From Apostichopus japonicus (lineage: Eukaryota > Echinodermata > Holothuroidea > Aspidochirotida > Stichopodidae): a stretch of DNA of 64,000 nt. Below, one piece after another: positions 12,673-24,106 of the stretch (the first letter of the stretch is position 1; every line of letters starts with the position of its first letter). A program made the position numbers and the translations under genes. The stretch is taken from the NCBI RefSeq assembly GCF_037975245.1, contig NC_092568.1, forward strand, positions 9,823,501 through 9,887,500. Reading direction: 5' to 3'. The notes below the pieces were generated by a model. That model was not told the origin of the DNA. It did not search any database and was given only the letters and a program-made list of their open reading frames with translations.

Positions 12673-13006
12673 TAGGCCACGTATTCAGTGGACATGGGCT
12701 GCAAGCATGCCGGTCGCAGAGATGTCACCACCTCTGGCCAAAGGCAAGGATTCACGCACGCCACCTAGTACGCTTCTGGTCGATTTGACCGACCCTCTGC
12801 GCATCCTCCCGGGTTCTTTTGCGACAACAAGGGAGACATGGCACGGGATCCTAGGCCACAAAAAAGCACCATGCCACAACCTCAGGTATTATCGCCAGAG
12901 GCCTGTCTTGAACCCTAGCCACGATTTACACGACCGACAAGGAATGAGTCTTTCGTCACCCTCTATAGCATCGGCCACCACATCAGCTAGTAAATTAGAT
13001 GGTTGA
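12673..13006. repeat. Near-invariant GC-rich island, copy 2
   Basis: It looks identical to the A3 copy. It holds an open frame of 99 codons on + (12707-13006, MPVAEMSPPLAKGK) and also open frames on -. No protein family is recognised. Confidence 0.6.
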
Positions 13007-13071
13007 ATTAATATATAAAGACTTCAGCGTGGACTGATGAAAGAGCAAAAGAATTTTAAACGTGTATAATC

Positions 13072-13140
13072 GTTGATGGAGTCGAACTCAGTTCATCAGG
13101 TTACTGGTCCACTGCTCTACCCACTGAACCATTTGACGAG
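13072..13140 (-). repeat. tRNA-like SINE head in A2
   Basis: Same sequence as the A1 copy, with A-box- and B-box-like motifs on -. Confidence 0.7.
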
Positions 13141-13990
13141 TTAACTTTCTACGAGCTTAAATTGGTATTGTTGGTTGGATACGATCAATTGGTAACAGTG
13201 AACGACACTGCCTTCAACGAAATCTCTATTCATCATGTTTTACTCTCATTAGAACAACGGATCTGAATATCTTTATTACAAGAAGCTCACGCTTGTCTTT
13301 GTTTACATTGCAGCAAGCAGTAAGAACGTCATTTCCTTCCAAGACGTAAATGTACAATAGGCTTTAGCCCCGATACTATCGATGACTTCGAAGCAAGCAG
13401 TAAAAGAAAAACGGATTCCGTGAAATCTTCTTATTCACAAAAGGTTGCTTAAAATAATGCTCGCAAGATAGTTCTTGCTGTAAGTTGTGTCTTCACAACT
13501 ATATTCTATGCAGACGATCATGAACTGGAGTAAGCCTGAAATTTCAAAAAACAATACCTATTCACATTTCAAGACCTTTTGGAATGAGGAAGGGACAATA
13601 CTTATTAAGTCAAACACGTTAATTACATGTGACAATCTTATTTGGGATCTGAATCGCTGGAAACAGCACAGTAATTCGAAACCCGAAAAAGAATTCATAG
13701 GGTTTTGAGTTTATGCAATGAGATTTGGGAAACACGGGGATCGGGAATTCGTCAACTACAAGACTTTGTTTAGTCCGCAAATGACTAGATGTGTTTTTTG
13801 ATCCTCTGAAACTGCGGTATTTGCGTGTATAGCCTCCCCCCCCCCTCTCCCAACCACCACATGACTGTGTTCCACACACATACGAATGTGTATTTAGTTT
13901 AATACAAATATTACAATCATCTTTATAAATATCAAATTTTGATCTATTATCAGCCAACGTTGCATTTTGAAAGACTGAATGGTAATGAGG

Positions 13991-15423
13991 AAGGGACGGT
14001 GACGATGACGGGGTTTGGATGTTTTTATAGCTTTATATGAGCAATGCAAGTCAACACTCTGACATGGTCGACTCTTTATAAAGCATTTGTTTAGGTTTAA
14101 GCATGAAAGGTATACGTAGCTAGGTATATTGGGTAACCGTATGTAACCATGGTATCGTCCTGTATTAGGAACTGGTAGTATCATTGGGTAACTCGCAAAT
14201 GTATGTATGTATGTATTCATGTGTGCATGCGTGTGTGTATGTGTGTATGTATCAATAAATCAATAAATAAATAGATCAATCAATCAATCAATCAATCAAA
14301 ATGATTGATGTGTAGAGATAATCTAAAAACACTTAATTAAGTGACTTACTTGATTTCTGTCTCGCTGTGTGAAACATCAATGGGAAATTTTCCGGACAGT
14401 TCATAGCGACATAAACTGTAGAAGGGAAGAGGACATTTTCTTTCTTTAGTATGAAGGGACGGTGACGATGACGGGGTTTGGATGTTTTTATAGCTTTATA
14501 TGAGCAATGCAAGTCAACACTCTGACATGGTCGACTCTTTATAAAGCATTAGTTCAGGTTTAAGCATGAAAGGTATAAACGTAGCTAGGTAAATTGGGTA
14601 ACCGTATGTAACCATGGTATCGTCCTGTATTAGGAACTGGTTTTACCATTGGGTAACTCGCAAATGTATGTATGTATGGGTGTATGTATCTATGCATGTA
14701 TGGGTGTATGTGTGTGTGTATGTATGTATGTATGTGTGTATGTATCAAAAAATCAATAAATAAATAGATCAATCAATCAATCAAAATGATTGATGTGTAG
14801 AGTTAATCTTAAAACACTTAATTAAGTGACTTACTTGATTTCTGTCTCGCTGTGTGAAACATCAATGGGATGTTTTCCGGACAGTTCATAGCGACATAAA
14901 CTGTAGAAGGGAAGAGGACATTTTCTTTCTTTAGTATGAAGGGACGGTGACGATGACGGGGTTTGGATGTTTTTATAGCTTTATATGAGCAATGCAAGTC
15001 AACACTCTGACATGGTCGACTCTTTATAAAGCATTAGTTCAGGTTTAAGCATGAAAGGTATAAACGTAGCTAGGTAAATTGGGTAACCGTATGTAACCAT
15101 GGTATCGTCCTGTATTAGGAACTGGTTTTACCATTGGGTAACTCGCAAATGTATGTATGTATGGGTGTATGTATCTATGCATGTATGGGTGTATGTGTGT
15201 GTGTATGTATGTATGTATGTGTGTATGTATCAAAAAATCAATAAATAAATAGATCAATCAATCAATCAAAATGATTGATGTGTAGAGTTAATCTTAAAAC
15301 ACTTAATTAAGTGACTTACTTGATTTCTGTCTCGCTGTGTGAAACATCAATGGGATGTTTTCCGGACAGTTCATAGCGACATAAACTGTAGAAGGGAAGA
15401 GGACATTTTCTTTCTTTATTATG
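13991..15423 (+). repeat. Three tandem units; last two are a perfect-looking 485-bp duplication
   Basis: Units start at AAGGGACGGTGACGATGACG: 13991-14453, 14454-14938 and 14939-15423. Units 2 and 3 appear identical. The junction carries ATGAAG, shared by both ends (ATGAAGGGAC and ATGAAGCCAT), so microhomology or slippage is likely. A1 and A3 have one unit. Confidence 0.9.
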
Positions 15424-16407
15424 AAGCCATGCACAGAAGCGTCTTTTCTGACACTGTTGTTCTTCGAGAAAGTTCTGTCATTATTTACCCTGTAAGGCAT
15501 CCCTTACTTGTGGAAATAGCTTTGTTCCTGTTAATCCTATACTTCACATTTCTTATGTGCTGGTTTACTACGACAGGTGTTTGAAAGAAAATACAATACA
15601 AAAGATCGTACCGCCAAAAAACAATGCAGCGAGCTTGTACAGGAATCTGCACGATTCAGCTGTAATTTAACTATTCTTAAGACAAACATTTCAAACTATG
15701 TTTAGTTACCCAACCCATCCTCCCCTACGTGCCAATCATCCGACTCATTAAAAACATGCTGTAACTCTGACAAAGACTTCATAAAGAAATAGAATGTTGG
15801 GATAGTAATGAAAGTATGCTATAGCTATAGAAAGTCAAATACAGCCGATATCTGCAAGAATACAACTAATAGCGTGCATCAACATATTTGAACCTATCAT
15901 AACTTATAAGATCTTTAGAATACTGTGGAAACCAACGACTGTCGATGCAAAAAGTCGCCATTTTATTTATTTAATTTTCTTGCGATCTATGCAAATTGAC
16001 AAACATATAACTGATGACTGATAAAATTACTCATACCACACTAAACCAAATCATATCTTCGGGCATGTATGTTACTGAGTAGTATTGATATAATATAAAA
16101 ATTAAATCTATTTGGTTTGCCCCCCCCCCCACCCTTCAAATGTACAAATACTGTATAAATTTGTATCACATATCTTTGGTAAATCCACACAATAGATATA
16201 TTAGTGAAGTTAACATTTTGAAGGTTACCTACCATTATGACATCACAGACAAACTACTTAACTGTGATCCACTTCCTAAATTCTTAAGGTGACGTAGTGC
16301 TTAAACATGAGTCAAAATAGCGTAGTTTCAATCAACAATATCTCGAGGTAGGTGTGGAAAAGATTTGTCTTTAATTGTTTTTAACTACAAATGAGCAACT
16401 TGTCAGA

Positions 16408-16464
16408 CCGCTGGGGTGGGGTGGGGTCGGGTGGTGTGAGGTGGGGTGGGGTGGGGTATAAATA
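16408..16464 (+). promoter_or_regulatory. G-rich tract plus TATAAATA, A2
   Basis: The longest version, with many GGGG runs on +, followed by TATAAATA at 16457-16464. Confidence 0.3.
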
Positions 16465-17122
16465 CTGCTTCAGGTTAATTAGTATATAGATTACTGATAT
16501 TACTTGTAAATCTTAGAGACTCTCCGAGCCTCCTAATCAAGCGTGATGTACAAGTCGAAAACTCCTGTCTTATTTCTATCGTTAATAATAATCATTACTG
16601 ATTTGTGTTAAACAGAAGTTGAAACGACACGTGAAAGGTGTTCAATACATGTTGTGTAACTAAATATAATCCGTCGGTCTTTACCCGCGTTCGGCATAAT
16701 CTGTGCACACCTTAACCAAACACACTATGTTTACTTACAAACAGCTTTTGAATTGTTGTCGATTAATTTCCTGGAGCTTGTCATACGATCGCAACAAACA
16801 AAATATTTAATTAGCTTGATTTCTCAGGAATTGCTTTAAAATACTGAAGTAGATCTGAATGTGAAATGTAAATTGTGAAGTTTCCCAACAATTCTTGTTG
16901 GTTTGTGATATGAAGAAGTGTTTCAGCGACGAAACGTTGAGAATTTTATCAAGTTTATCGATCATTCGCTCACTAACCTCAGGACGATAACCTAATTTTG
17001 ATTTATTGTAAAAACTCATTTGAGTAATACTCGTCGGTATATGTATATGATAATATTATCACCGAACGCACAAAGAAGTTTCATCTTCTTTATTCTCCAT
17101 GCATGACGTATACATGATATTG

Positions 17123-17370
17123 CAGGGCCGGATAAATGGGTTTTAAAAAGGGAGGGACAGTGGCCCTGGGGTCAGTTGAAGTCGACTTCCATGTAGGGGG
17201 ATCTGAGGGTCCTCCTCCAGAAAAAAGGTTATTTTTGACTTGAAATGGTGCATTCTATGGTGTTTAATTAGGTACACACGCAATAACTATTTTAATTTTT
17301 GTTTGATTGGGGTTGGAATATGGGAGATGGGGGCAGGGAATACACCCCACATTTCCTGTATCCGCGCCTG
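17123..17370. mobile_element. Old hAT-like MITE in B2
   Basis: The ends are CAGGGCCGGATAAA and, inverted, CAGGCGCGGATACA. The CAGGG start resembles hAT termini. No target duplication is visible. The same element is in B3, so it predates the duplication. Confidence 0.45.
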
Positions 17371-18030
17371 CCTAGAGTGACAAAAGTGTTCACATAACCT
17401 TTTACAGCTTTAAGTGACAATGCATCGCAGGAAGACCTTTGGTGATCGCAGCTTAGAACATACTATCCCTTTCTTGTGGAACTATCTGGCCACTTGAACA
17501 TGACACATTGGAATCTGCGCGATATAAGACTATGTTAATCATGAATGGCAGAGAAATAAAAGTTTGGCATGAACAGAACAGTGGAGAGATTTGTGAGGGT
17601 AGGAGGAGAATGGGGTGGGGGTCATGTGCATCCTACATGCTTGTACAACGAAACAACACATGTACGTAATTCATCCGCCCAAATTAAGTTCTTCCGCCAC
17701 GGTTTTATCCTCAAAGATTTAATCTTCTAAGGCTGGCCCATCTCTCTTTAGTTGATCCTGATCAATATAAATAGATCAAACAGATCCAGTCTCATTGAAA
17801 TACTTACCTTCATTTTGCTTTTGAGAGGGGGATGGTGGGGATGGGGGTTCACTGAGGGGTATTCATGGAGGGAGAACATTTATGGCAGATTATTTCATGT
17901 ACCTCAAAGTATATGGGTTAGATGCAAAACACTACTACAAACGCAACTCGCTATTTTCAAATCCACCTCGAACGAATTGTTTTGACAAAATATCAGTTCA
18001 TTGCTTATAACATCCATTTATGCATACATT

Positions 18031-18386
18031 CAGGGTTATAGCCACGCCGGCCGGCGGCGGCCGGTGGTAACCGCCACTCACGCCTGCCGGCCGGAATTGG
18101 AAGTGAATAAACAGTCCACCGGCCGGCACAAAAAATAGTAAAATGCTTGTGAAATACAACAAAAGTAACAAATTTATCTTTCCCTTGCCGTAAAACATGA
18201 TAATAACGTCACCTTTTTCTGTTATTTACCAAAATACCCTCGACCCCCACCGGGGCGTTGCCCTGGACCCCACCAGGGGCCCTTCAGCGGGCCCCTGGAC
18301 CCCCGGCCGTGAGATGCGAGAGCTTCGCTCGCTACGCTTCGCAAATTTATTTAACCAGCACTCACAATCTCCTAGCTATAACCCTG
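18031..18386. mobile_element. 356-bp hAT-type MITE with 8-bp target duplication, B2 only
   Basis: The termini are CAGGGTTATAGC and its inverse GCTATAACCCTG. It is flanked by CATACATT at 18023-18030 and 18387-18394. B3 has no insertion at the matching place (about 40415-40430). The interior is GC-rich, with CCGGCCGG clusters, unlike the AT-rich host block. Confidence 0.9.
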
Positions 18387-20050
18387 CATACATTCATATA
18401 ATTTTATATCCCTCATTGAATCATCATGATATATTGATGTTCCTGTATGTATGCATATATGTGATAAAACCATATCAATCATTAATAAGGTACAGTGCAG
18501 TTATTTCCCCATGTGAATTTCAGGAGGCGTGAGTTTTCACCAAATTTGAGACAACCTCCTGGAGAAAGGGACTCACATGAGAGGATAGGTGTTATGTTGG
18601 GCGGGTGAGAGGGGTGGGGGCTGAACAAACTGTTGCATGGTTAATGATATACATGTACCCAACTGAAGCTTTCAATAAGGACAAAGGGATCCGTATAACT
18701 GCATGACAAATAACCAAAATGAATGACACAAATCGACTCAGTTTTTTATATCTACTTGAAATCTATTCATAATGAGAAGGCGAAATAAAAAAGAAGACAT
18801 TGTGTACGGGAGAACGAAATAGAAACAAGTCAAAATGGCCAATTTTATTTGCTAGTTGCATATTATTATTTGCTAGTTGCATATCATGGTTAAAATGGAT
18901 ACTTTAATTAACCTTTGCGGGTTCAAAGTTCAACAAATTCAATGCGGGTGGATCAGGGTCGTATTGAAGTAAAGTCACTCATTAATATTTATAATTCGAA
19001 CTATTAGCGTATATCTCCCTTAAATATCTCCCCCCCCCCCCCACTTGGTGTTGTGTCCAAAGCCCATGGTATTACATTATTTTGCAAAATCATGTAGTAT
19101 TAAATTACACTAATTTAAGCAAGGCAACCATTTATTCATTGGATGATATAACTGGTTATATTATATGACCAGTTTTTAAATAAAGATGATTATTTCCTCT
19201 CATTCAATTATAAACTGAATTAGTAACACATATCATGTCGTTCTATTTCACATCTTGAAACATTTTTCTAATGTACCATTTTTTACTGTTTTCATACAGT
19301 TATTACGTAAACCAACACATTCGCTAAATGAGGATGTTGTCGGACATCACTTGTGAAAAATATTCAATAACTGTATAGCTACTGAATATTCATATATATA
19401 TATATTCATTCGTTTTCTTAAAGACATGTGGCAGCTGAGCTTTTGGAAAATGCCGTAGATTGAAAATGAATGAAGTCGATGGAATATGTGTGCCTGGGGT
19501 TATGACTGGGATCATTAGGGGTAACGGAGGGGCTTGGGTGGAGCTGCAGGAGCGAGATGATGGTAACCCATAATTATTGTACGAAGAGAATGACCTGCTT
19601 GGGCGATACGTAACACAAAAAACCCTCTCTTACACCTGTGAGAATGGGATACCGTAATGGTAACACTTTTGAAATGTGAGACCCCTCTATTCTTTTAGAT
19701 TAGTCCCAAATTAATTACGTTGCTTAAAAATAGTGTCGATAATATGACTACAATTTTTGCTTCACAGTTGAATCATCAGAATCAGTCACGTGACCTAACA
19801 GAGGAGCAAAGAAAGAAGGCAACGCCAAATGTTTAGTTAAATCGACATCGAATCAAACAAAGATAGCAGCCCCGCTTTCACTTGAGGAAGGAGGAGAGTG
19901 AAGAAGAAGAAGGAAGGGACTAGGGGGGAAAGATCTGAGTGAGTGTGGTGATGATCTCAACCCATACAAGAGGTAGTTAAATACCATAACACTAAAATAG
20001 GGAATACGTATGATTAACATAACCATACATATGTAATGTAGCTTACTCAG

Positions 20051-20287
20051 GTCTTAAGTTCCGATCGGTTTCTATTGACAAGTTGTGCAAAATATTGCAA
20101 TGACCTACTGTGTTTACGCGAAACAAAATACCAAATAGAAACAACTCTCCCCCCCCCCCCCCAAAAAAAAATACAAACAAACAGAGCGAAACAAAATTAA
20201 AACACCATGCATAGACATACAGATATTAACAACAACCAATAAAATAAATAAATCATAATAATAACAAAATAAAATAAAGTAAAATAG
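20051..20287 (+). repeat. Block D, left copy
   Basis: A short block (CGGTTTCTATTGACAAGTTG, a poly-C tract, then A-rich AAATAAAATA repeats) that recurs at 21986-22200. The two copies flank E2 as direct repeats. Confidence 0.85.
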
Positions 20288-21985
20288 TGCATGCAAACAA
20301 TACAGTAGTCTTCCGCTGTACACATGTAAGTAAAGGTGTAGTAGCTACAGCGTGATAGTCTTGCGTCTATTTTGTCCTTGCGCGCGTGCAAACAGTGATA
20401 CAAGAGCGCTCACAAGAATATCAGCACAAAATCAGAAGCGCGCGCTCCGAAATATTTGTCTGCATTGCATGCTGTACGTACAGAATACCTCCGTGCGTGT
20501 GCGTTGATCTATATACGAGTGTTTATTATACCGTCATACACAATGGTTTGTCAATGGAAAATATTTGTTGTCATTTTGCAGGCGTTCATATCAACACGTA
20601 CTGTACTGTACTGAGCAGTTCTCTCTCCATTGTAAGCAGTGTAGTCTAGACGTTGGATACATCTTGACGTCGGTCTTCGCCTTAATTTACTTGTTCGAAC
20701 GACTCCAATGACGGCCCGGGGTTGCATAGAAGAAACGGACGACATTTGAAGACATAGTCAACATAACGTGATTACGGTTTGTGATATTTAACATCATCTG
20801 AAGTTGTCTGTCTGTCTGCATGTATGTCTGTCTGTGAAGTTAGCCTCTGCATAGTCTGCAACGTATATCTAGTCTAGGCCTATCAGTATATGCCTTTCTT
20901 TTGACTTCAGTTTTATGCACAACGAGAACAGTGTTACGTCATGGAAATGTACTTATAAGCATCTGAGGCATGTTGACGGCACTTAATGCTTTTTGGGATC
21001 AGTGTAGAAAATACTGTAGGAGAGTTAAAATATGTTCGGTCGGGATTGCGCCAGTAATATGTCGGTTACTACTACTTGTAGGTGCCAGACGTGGCACGAG
21101 AAGTTGAGAGCGCCATCGATGGCCATCTTCTACCTGTCATATATGCATTAGCGGCAGGACTATTATTCAACGGTAACATCAAGAAAATATACTGTGGAGA
21201 GGAGATGAAGAAATGTATGCACTGTATGCCTAAAAAGTCAATATAGGCCATCCGTTCTTTTATCTTTTTTGTTTCTTTTGACTTTGCTACCTTTTACTAT
21301 AAATACTCCGGACGCACCTTCTGTAATTCCACGATGTTACCATAGCAACGGAGGGTTAGATTCGAAACGGAGCTATTTTAAACCAATATACAAGTCAAAT
21401 GGAATTTTTGTGAATTTCATATTTGTTTTGGTCATAATACGTTAATTACAGAGCAAAAGCTAGATAAGGTAGAAATTATATAGATTTATTCGACAATGAG
21501 TAAAGTTTACCAGTAGAAAGTCCTAGTATGTCATAATTGAATCCTCCACGCTACTAGGTTTATTCTCGGCTCTGTCTGCTGTATTCGCATCATCTGCTTT
21601 GTGTACTGCCATGAATACCACACATTTCGATTGTTTTAATGCACGGAGAGCTCGTGGCATTGTTTATGACGCTACCTTACCTTTTTGTATCACACTGTCT
21701 TTCAAACGCCTGCCTCAGTAAACCAGCATTTAAGAAATGTGAAGTCGTTCCAACAGGAGCATAGCTGTTTCCACACTTAACGGTTTATAATATAAAGGCT
21801 TAGTAATGACACAACATTCCCGAAGAACCAATATTGATCAAGCTTGTCAGAAAAGATGTCGCAGTGGCCTTACACTGTACAAAAGAAGCATTTCTTTTGC
21901 AGGTACAATTTTCGTCCTTATGTATACTTTCATTAAAATTTCCAGTGAAAGGCGACGAGCGAGACAGAAATGAAATTTACTACTA
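20288..21985 (+). repeat. Block E, copy 2
   Basis: It matches E1 and E3. It preserves the empty site of the 979-bp element (GGCCCGGGG at 20713-20721). It also has the stretch (20459-20797) missing around the Harbinger insertion in E3. It ends at D' rather than running into block A. Confidence 0.85.
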
Positions 21986-22200
21986 AGGTCTGAAGTTCGG
22001 TTTCTATTGACAAGTTGTGCAAAATATTGCAATGACCTACTGTGTTTACGCGAAACAAAATACCAAATAGAAACAACCCCCCCCCCCGAAAAAAACAGAC
22101 AAACAAAGCGAAACAAACTTAAAACACTATGCATAGACATGCAGATATTAAGAACAACCAATAAAATAAATAATAACAATAACAAAATAAAATAAAATAG
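21986..22200 (+). repeat. Block D', right copy
   Basis: Second copy of block D, with a shorter poly-C tract and the same A-rich tail. Confidence 0.85.
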
Positions 22201-22203
22201 TGC

Positions 22204-22240
22204 TTCGGCGGGGAATCAAACCTAGGCAGACGTGAGCATA
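22204..22240 (-). repeat. tRNA B-box-like SINE fragment
   Basis: On - the sequence reads CCTAGGTTTGATTCCCCGCC, close to the TPsiC arm/B box of a tRNA. Only this 3' half is present, so it is a SINE scrap rather than a tRNA gene. Confidence 0.45.
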
Positions 22241-22249
22241 AATTTAATC

Positions 22250-23687
22250 TTAAATAAAATGTGATTACCTAGCGAGAAAAAGACGAATGAAAAAGGCAAT
22301 AATTAATTTGAATTATTGTATTATAAAATTGAAGACAGAAAGCTAAAATTAACAAGAGATTACGCCTCATCGAGGCCATGGTTTCACTGAACGTTGAACA
22401 TCAACCCAGTCCGAATCGACGTGAGCCCTCCATTGCAAGTCAGCTAGCGCACTTCTGGCCCGAAGGCCGGACTCTCAACGTAATCTCCCGGATGCTTTTG
22501 CGAACTAAGGGAGGATATGGAATTGGGATCCTAGGCCCGTATAAAAATTCCACCTTGGCGATGCCATTGTTAACAAAGCAGTGTCTGTCATCCGATCGGC
22601 GCGATTCACACAGCCTGACAACAAACACCGACGCGCAGTGCTGTCTTCCTATACCGTTCAGGCCACCACGCCAGCCTGGTGACTCTTGGGTCGAAATAAT
22701 ACTTAGAGTTCAAGATTGTTCCAAAACAATGTGATATGAATGCATAAAGATGCCATGCCCAATTGGAGTATTGTACATTCGCACAAAAGTTTAACCGTGA
22801 AAAAAAGAAGAAAAAAGAAAGAAAAGTAAAACAAAGCACACACACACACAAGACGTAAAATGACCTAACTCAGTGTATGTTTTGGCATATTTTCAGTCAC
22901 CACGATCGTTTTAAATGCCTTGATGTGGAAGCGCATAAATCAAAGTAGAGATGGAGTGCAAATAAGGAGGATTGGAGGTGACACAAAACAGTTAAGAAAT
23001 TTTGTGTTTAAATCTGGATGTTTCTCCGTGCGAGCAGACGGTTCAGTAAGCTTAACTTGCTCCTCTTCTAGCTCAAAGTCTTAACTGTCATGATATAGAA
23101 AATGGGCATGCACCCTGACAGGCCAAGCCCTCAGATATCAACGTGGGGGTATGATATGCCAGTTGACAACTTCTAGCTATACTTTAGCGGACCCTAAACG
23201 CGACGGACTTAGTGTGTAAGATAATGGAAGGATTACTTCTGGTACGACACCTACAACAGCTATAAAATAGAAAGCTCCTGATTAAAATCCTAAGAGGGCT
23301 GCCAACCGTGACTGAAATAAACACCGTCGCGTTCTGACTTTACAGGGATGATAAAGGCCAGTCTCTTAACATTAGCAATTCCGTTAGATTTTTACAGTTT
23401 TTCTGATCATAAAATAGTTACAATACTACGGTGGTTTAATAGGGACATAAGAAAGGAAACAAGTCTGCAACTCAAACCTGAACATTTGAACTTTTTGTCT
23501 CTACATTTGGACTTTTGTTTTTGATCTTTTAAAGTCCAAATTTTGGAGGAATAAAAGAGGCAATATTTTGAGATGAAAAGTCAACATTGTGAGATTTGGG
23601 GACACTGTTTTTCTTTCCTATGTCCCTGTTAAGCCACCGTACAATGCTGACATGTTGTGTACACACAATTTAACTGCTGCATGCAAA
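22250..23687 (+). repeat. Block C, copy 2
   Basis: It matches 5819-7259 and runs into E3 with the same C-E junction as C1-E1. Confidence 0.85.
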
Positions 23688-23849
23688 CAACACAGTAGTC
23701 TTCTGCTGTACACATGTAAGTAAAGGTGTAGTAGCTACAGCGTGATAGTCTTACGTCTATCTTGTCCGTGCGCGCATGCAAACAGTGATACAAGAGCGCT
23801 CACAAGAATATCAGCACAAAATCAGAAGCGCGCGCTCCGGAATATTTGA
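23688..23849 (+). repeat. Block E3, left part
   Basis: The start of block E, ending at AATATTTG. The remainder of the block resumes at 31294, after the Harbinger element. Confidence 0.85.
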
Positions 23850-23876
23850 AATGGGGGTGTAGGCGGTTTTACACTA

Positions 23877-23903
23877 GGCAGCTTTAGATTTCACGACGCG
23901 GAG
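23877..23903. repeat. Harbinger left terminal inverted repeat
   Basis: This is a 27-nt end starting GGCAGCTTTAGATT and running to CACGACGCGGAG. It matches the reverse complement of 31237-31262 except for one extra C and one substitution (T/G). Confidence 0.85.
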
Positions 23904-23939
23904 CTCTCTACAACGAAATGACGACACGTATGTGTTATG

Positions 23940-24030
23940 CGCATGCGTCTACGTCGACTTCCCGTTGTCCCTGAAATTTTACACCGGGTGTCCAGGGTAT
24001 TTCCCGTTGTCGTGAAAACGGCAACTTCGA
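23940..24030. promoter_or_regulatory. Left subterminal repeats / probable 5' region of the Myb-like gene
   Basis: Two direct copies of TTCCCGTTGTC, at about 23961 and 24002, lie between the left TIR and the Myb-gene ATG. Similar TTCCCCGTTGC and TTTCCCCCGTCG motifs lie inside the right end (about 31222 and 31144). Subterminal repeats like these are common binding sites for transposon DNA-binding proteins. That role here is inferred. Confidence 0.4.
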
Positions 24031-24067
24031 TTACATGTGACGTCACAATTTTGTTGTTATTGTCAAG

Positions 24068-24106
24068 ATGGACGAACAATTTGGGCTAGTCGAGCTTACA
24101 AATTCA
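24068..24106 (+). CDS. Myb-like gene exon 1
   Basis: It starts with ATG and encodes 13 residues (MDEQFGLVELTNS). It ends in phase 0 at a GTAACT donor. This is the weakest exon call, because it is short, but its frame fits exon 2 exactly. Confidence 0.7.

Larger units (their letters stand above)
10048..16736 (+). repeat. Block A, copy 2
   Basis: It begins with GTACCACCTAATTATATCAT. It shares with A3, but not A1, the short CTAGTCTGATGAGCTG segment near 11964, so A2 and A3 look like closer relatives. It carries a 485-bp tandem duplication (14454-15423). Confidence 0.9.
16737..20050 (+). repeat. Block B, copy 2
   Basis: It matches B3 (39093-42110) and has no counterpart after A1. It contains an old hAT-like MITE shared with B3 (17123-17370) and a young one absent from B3 (18031-18386). 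No coding gene is seen. Confidence 0.88.
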
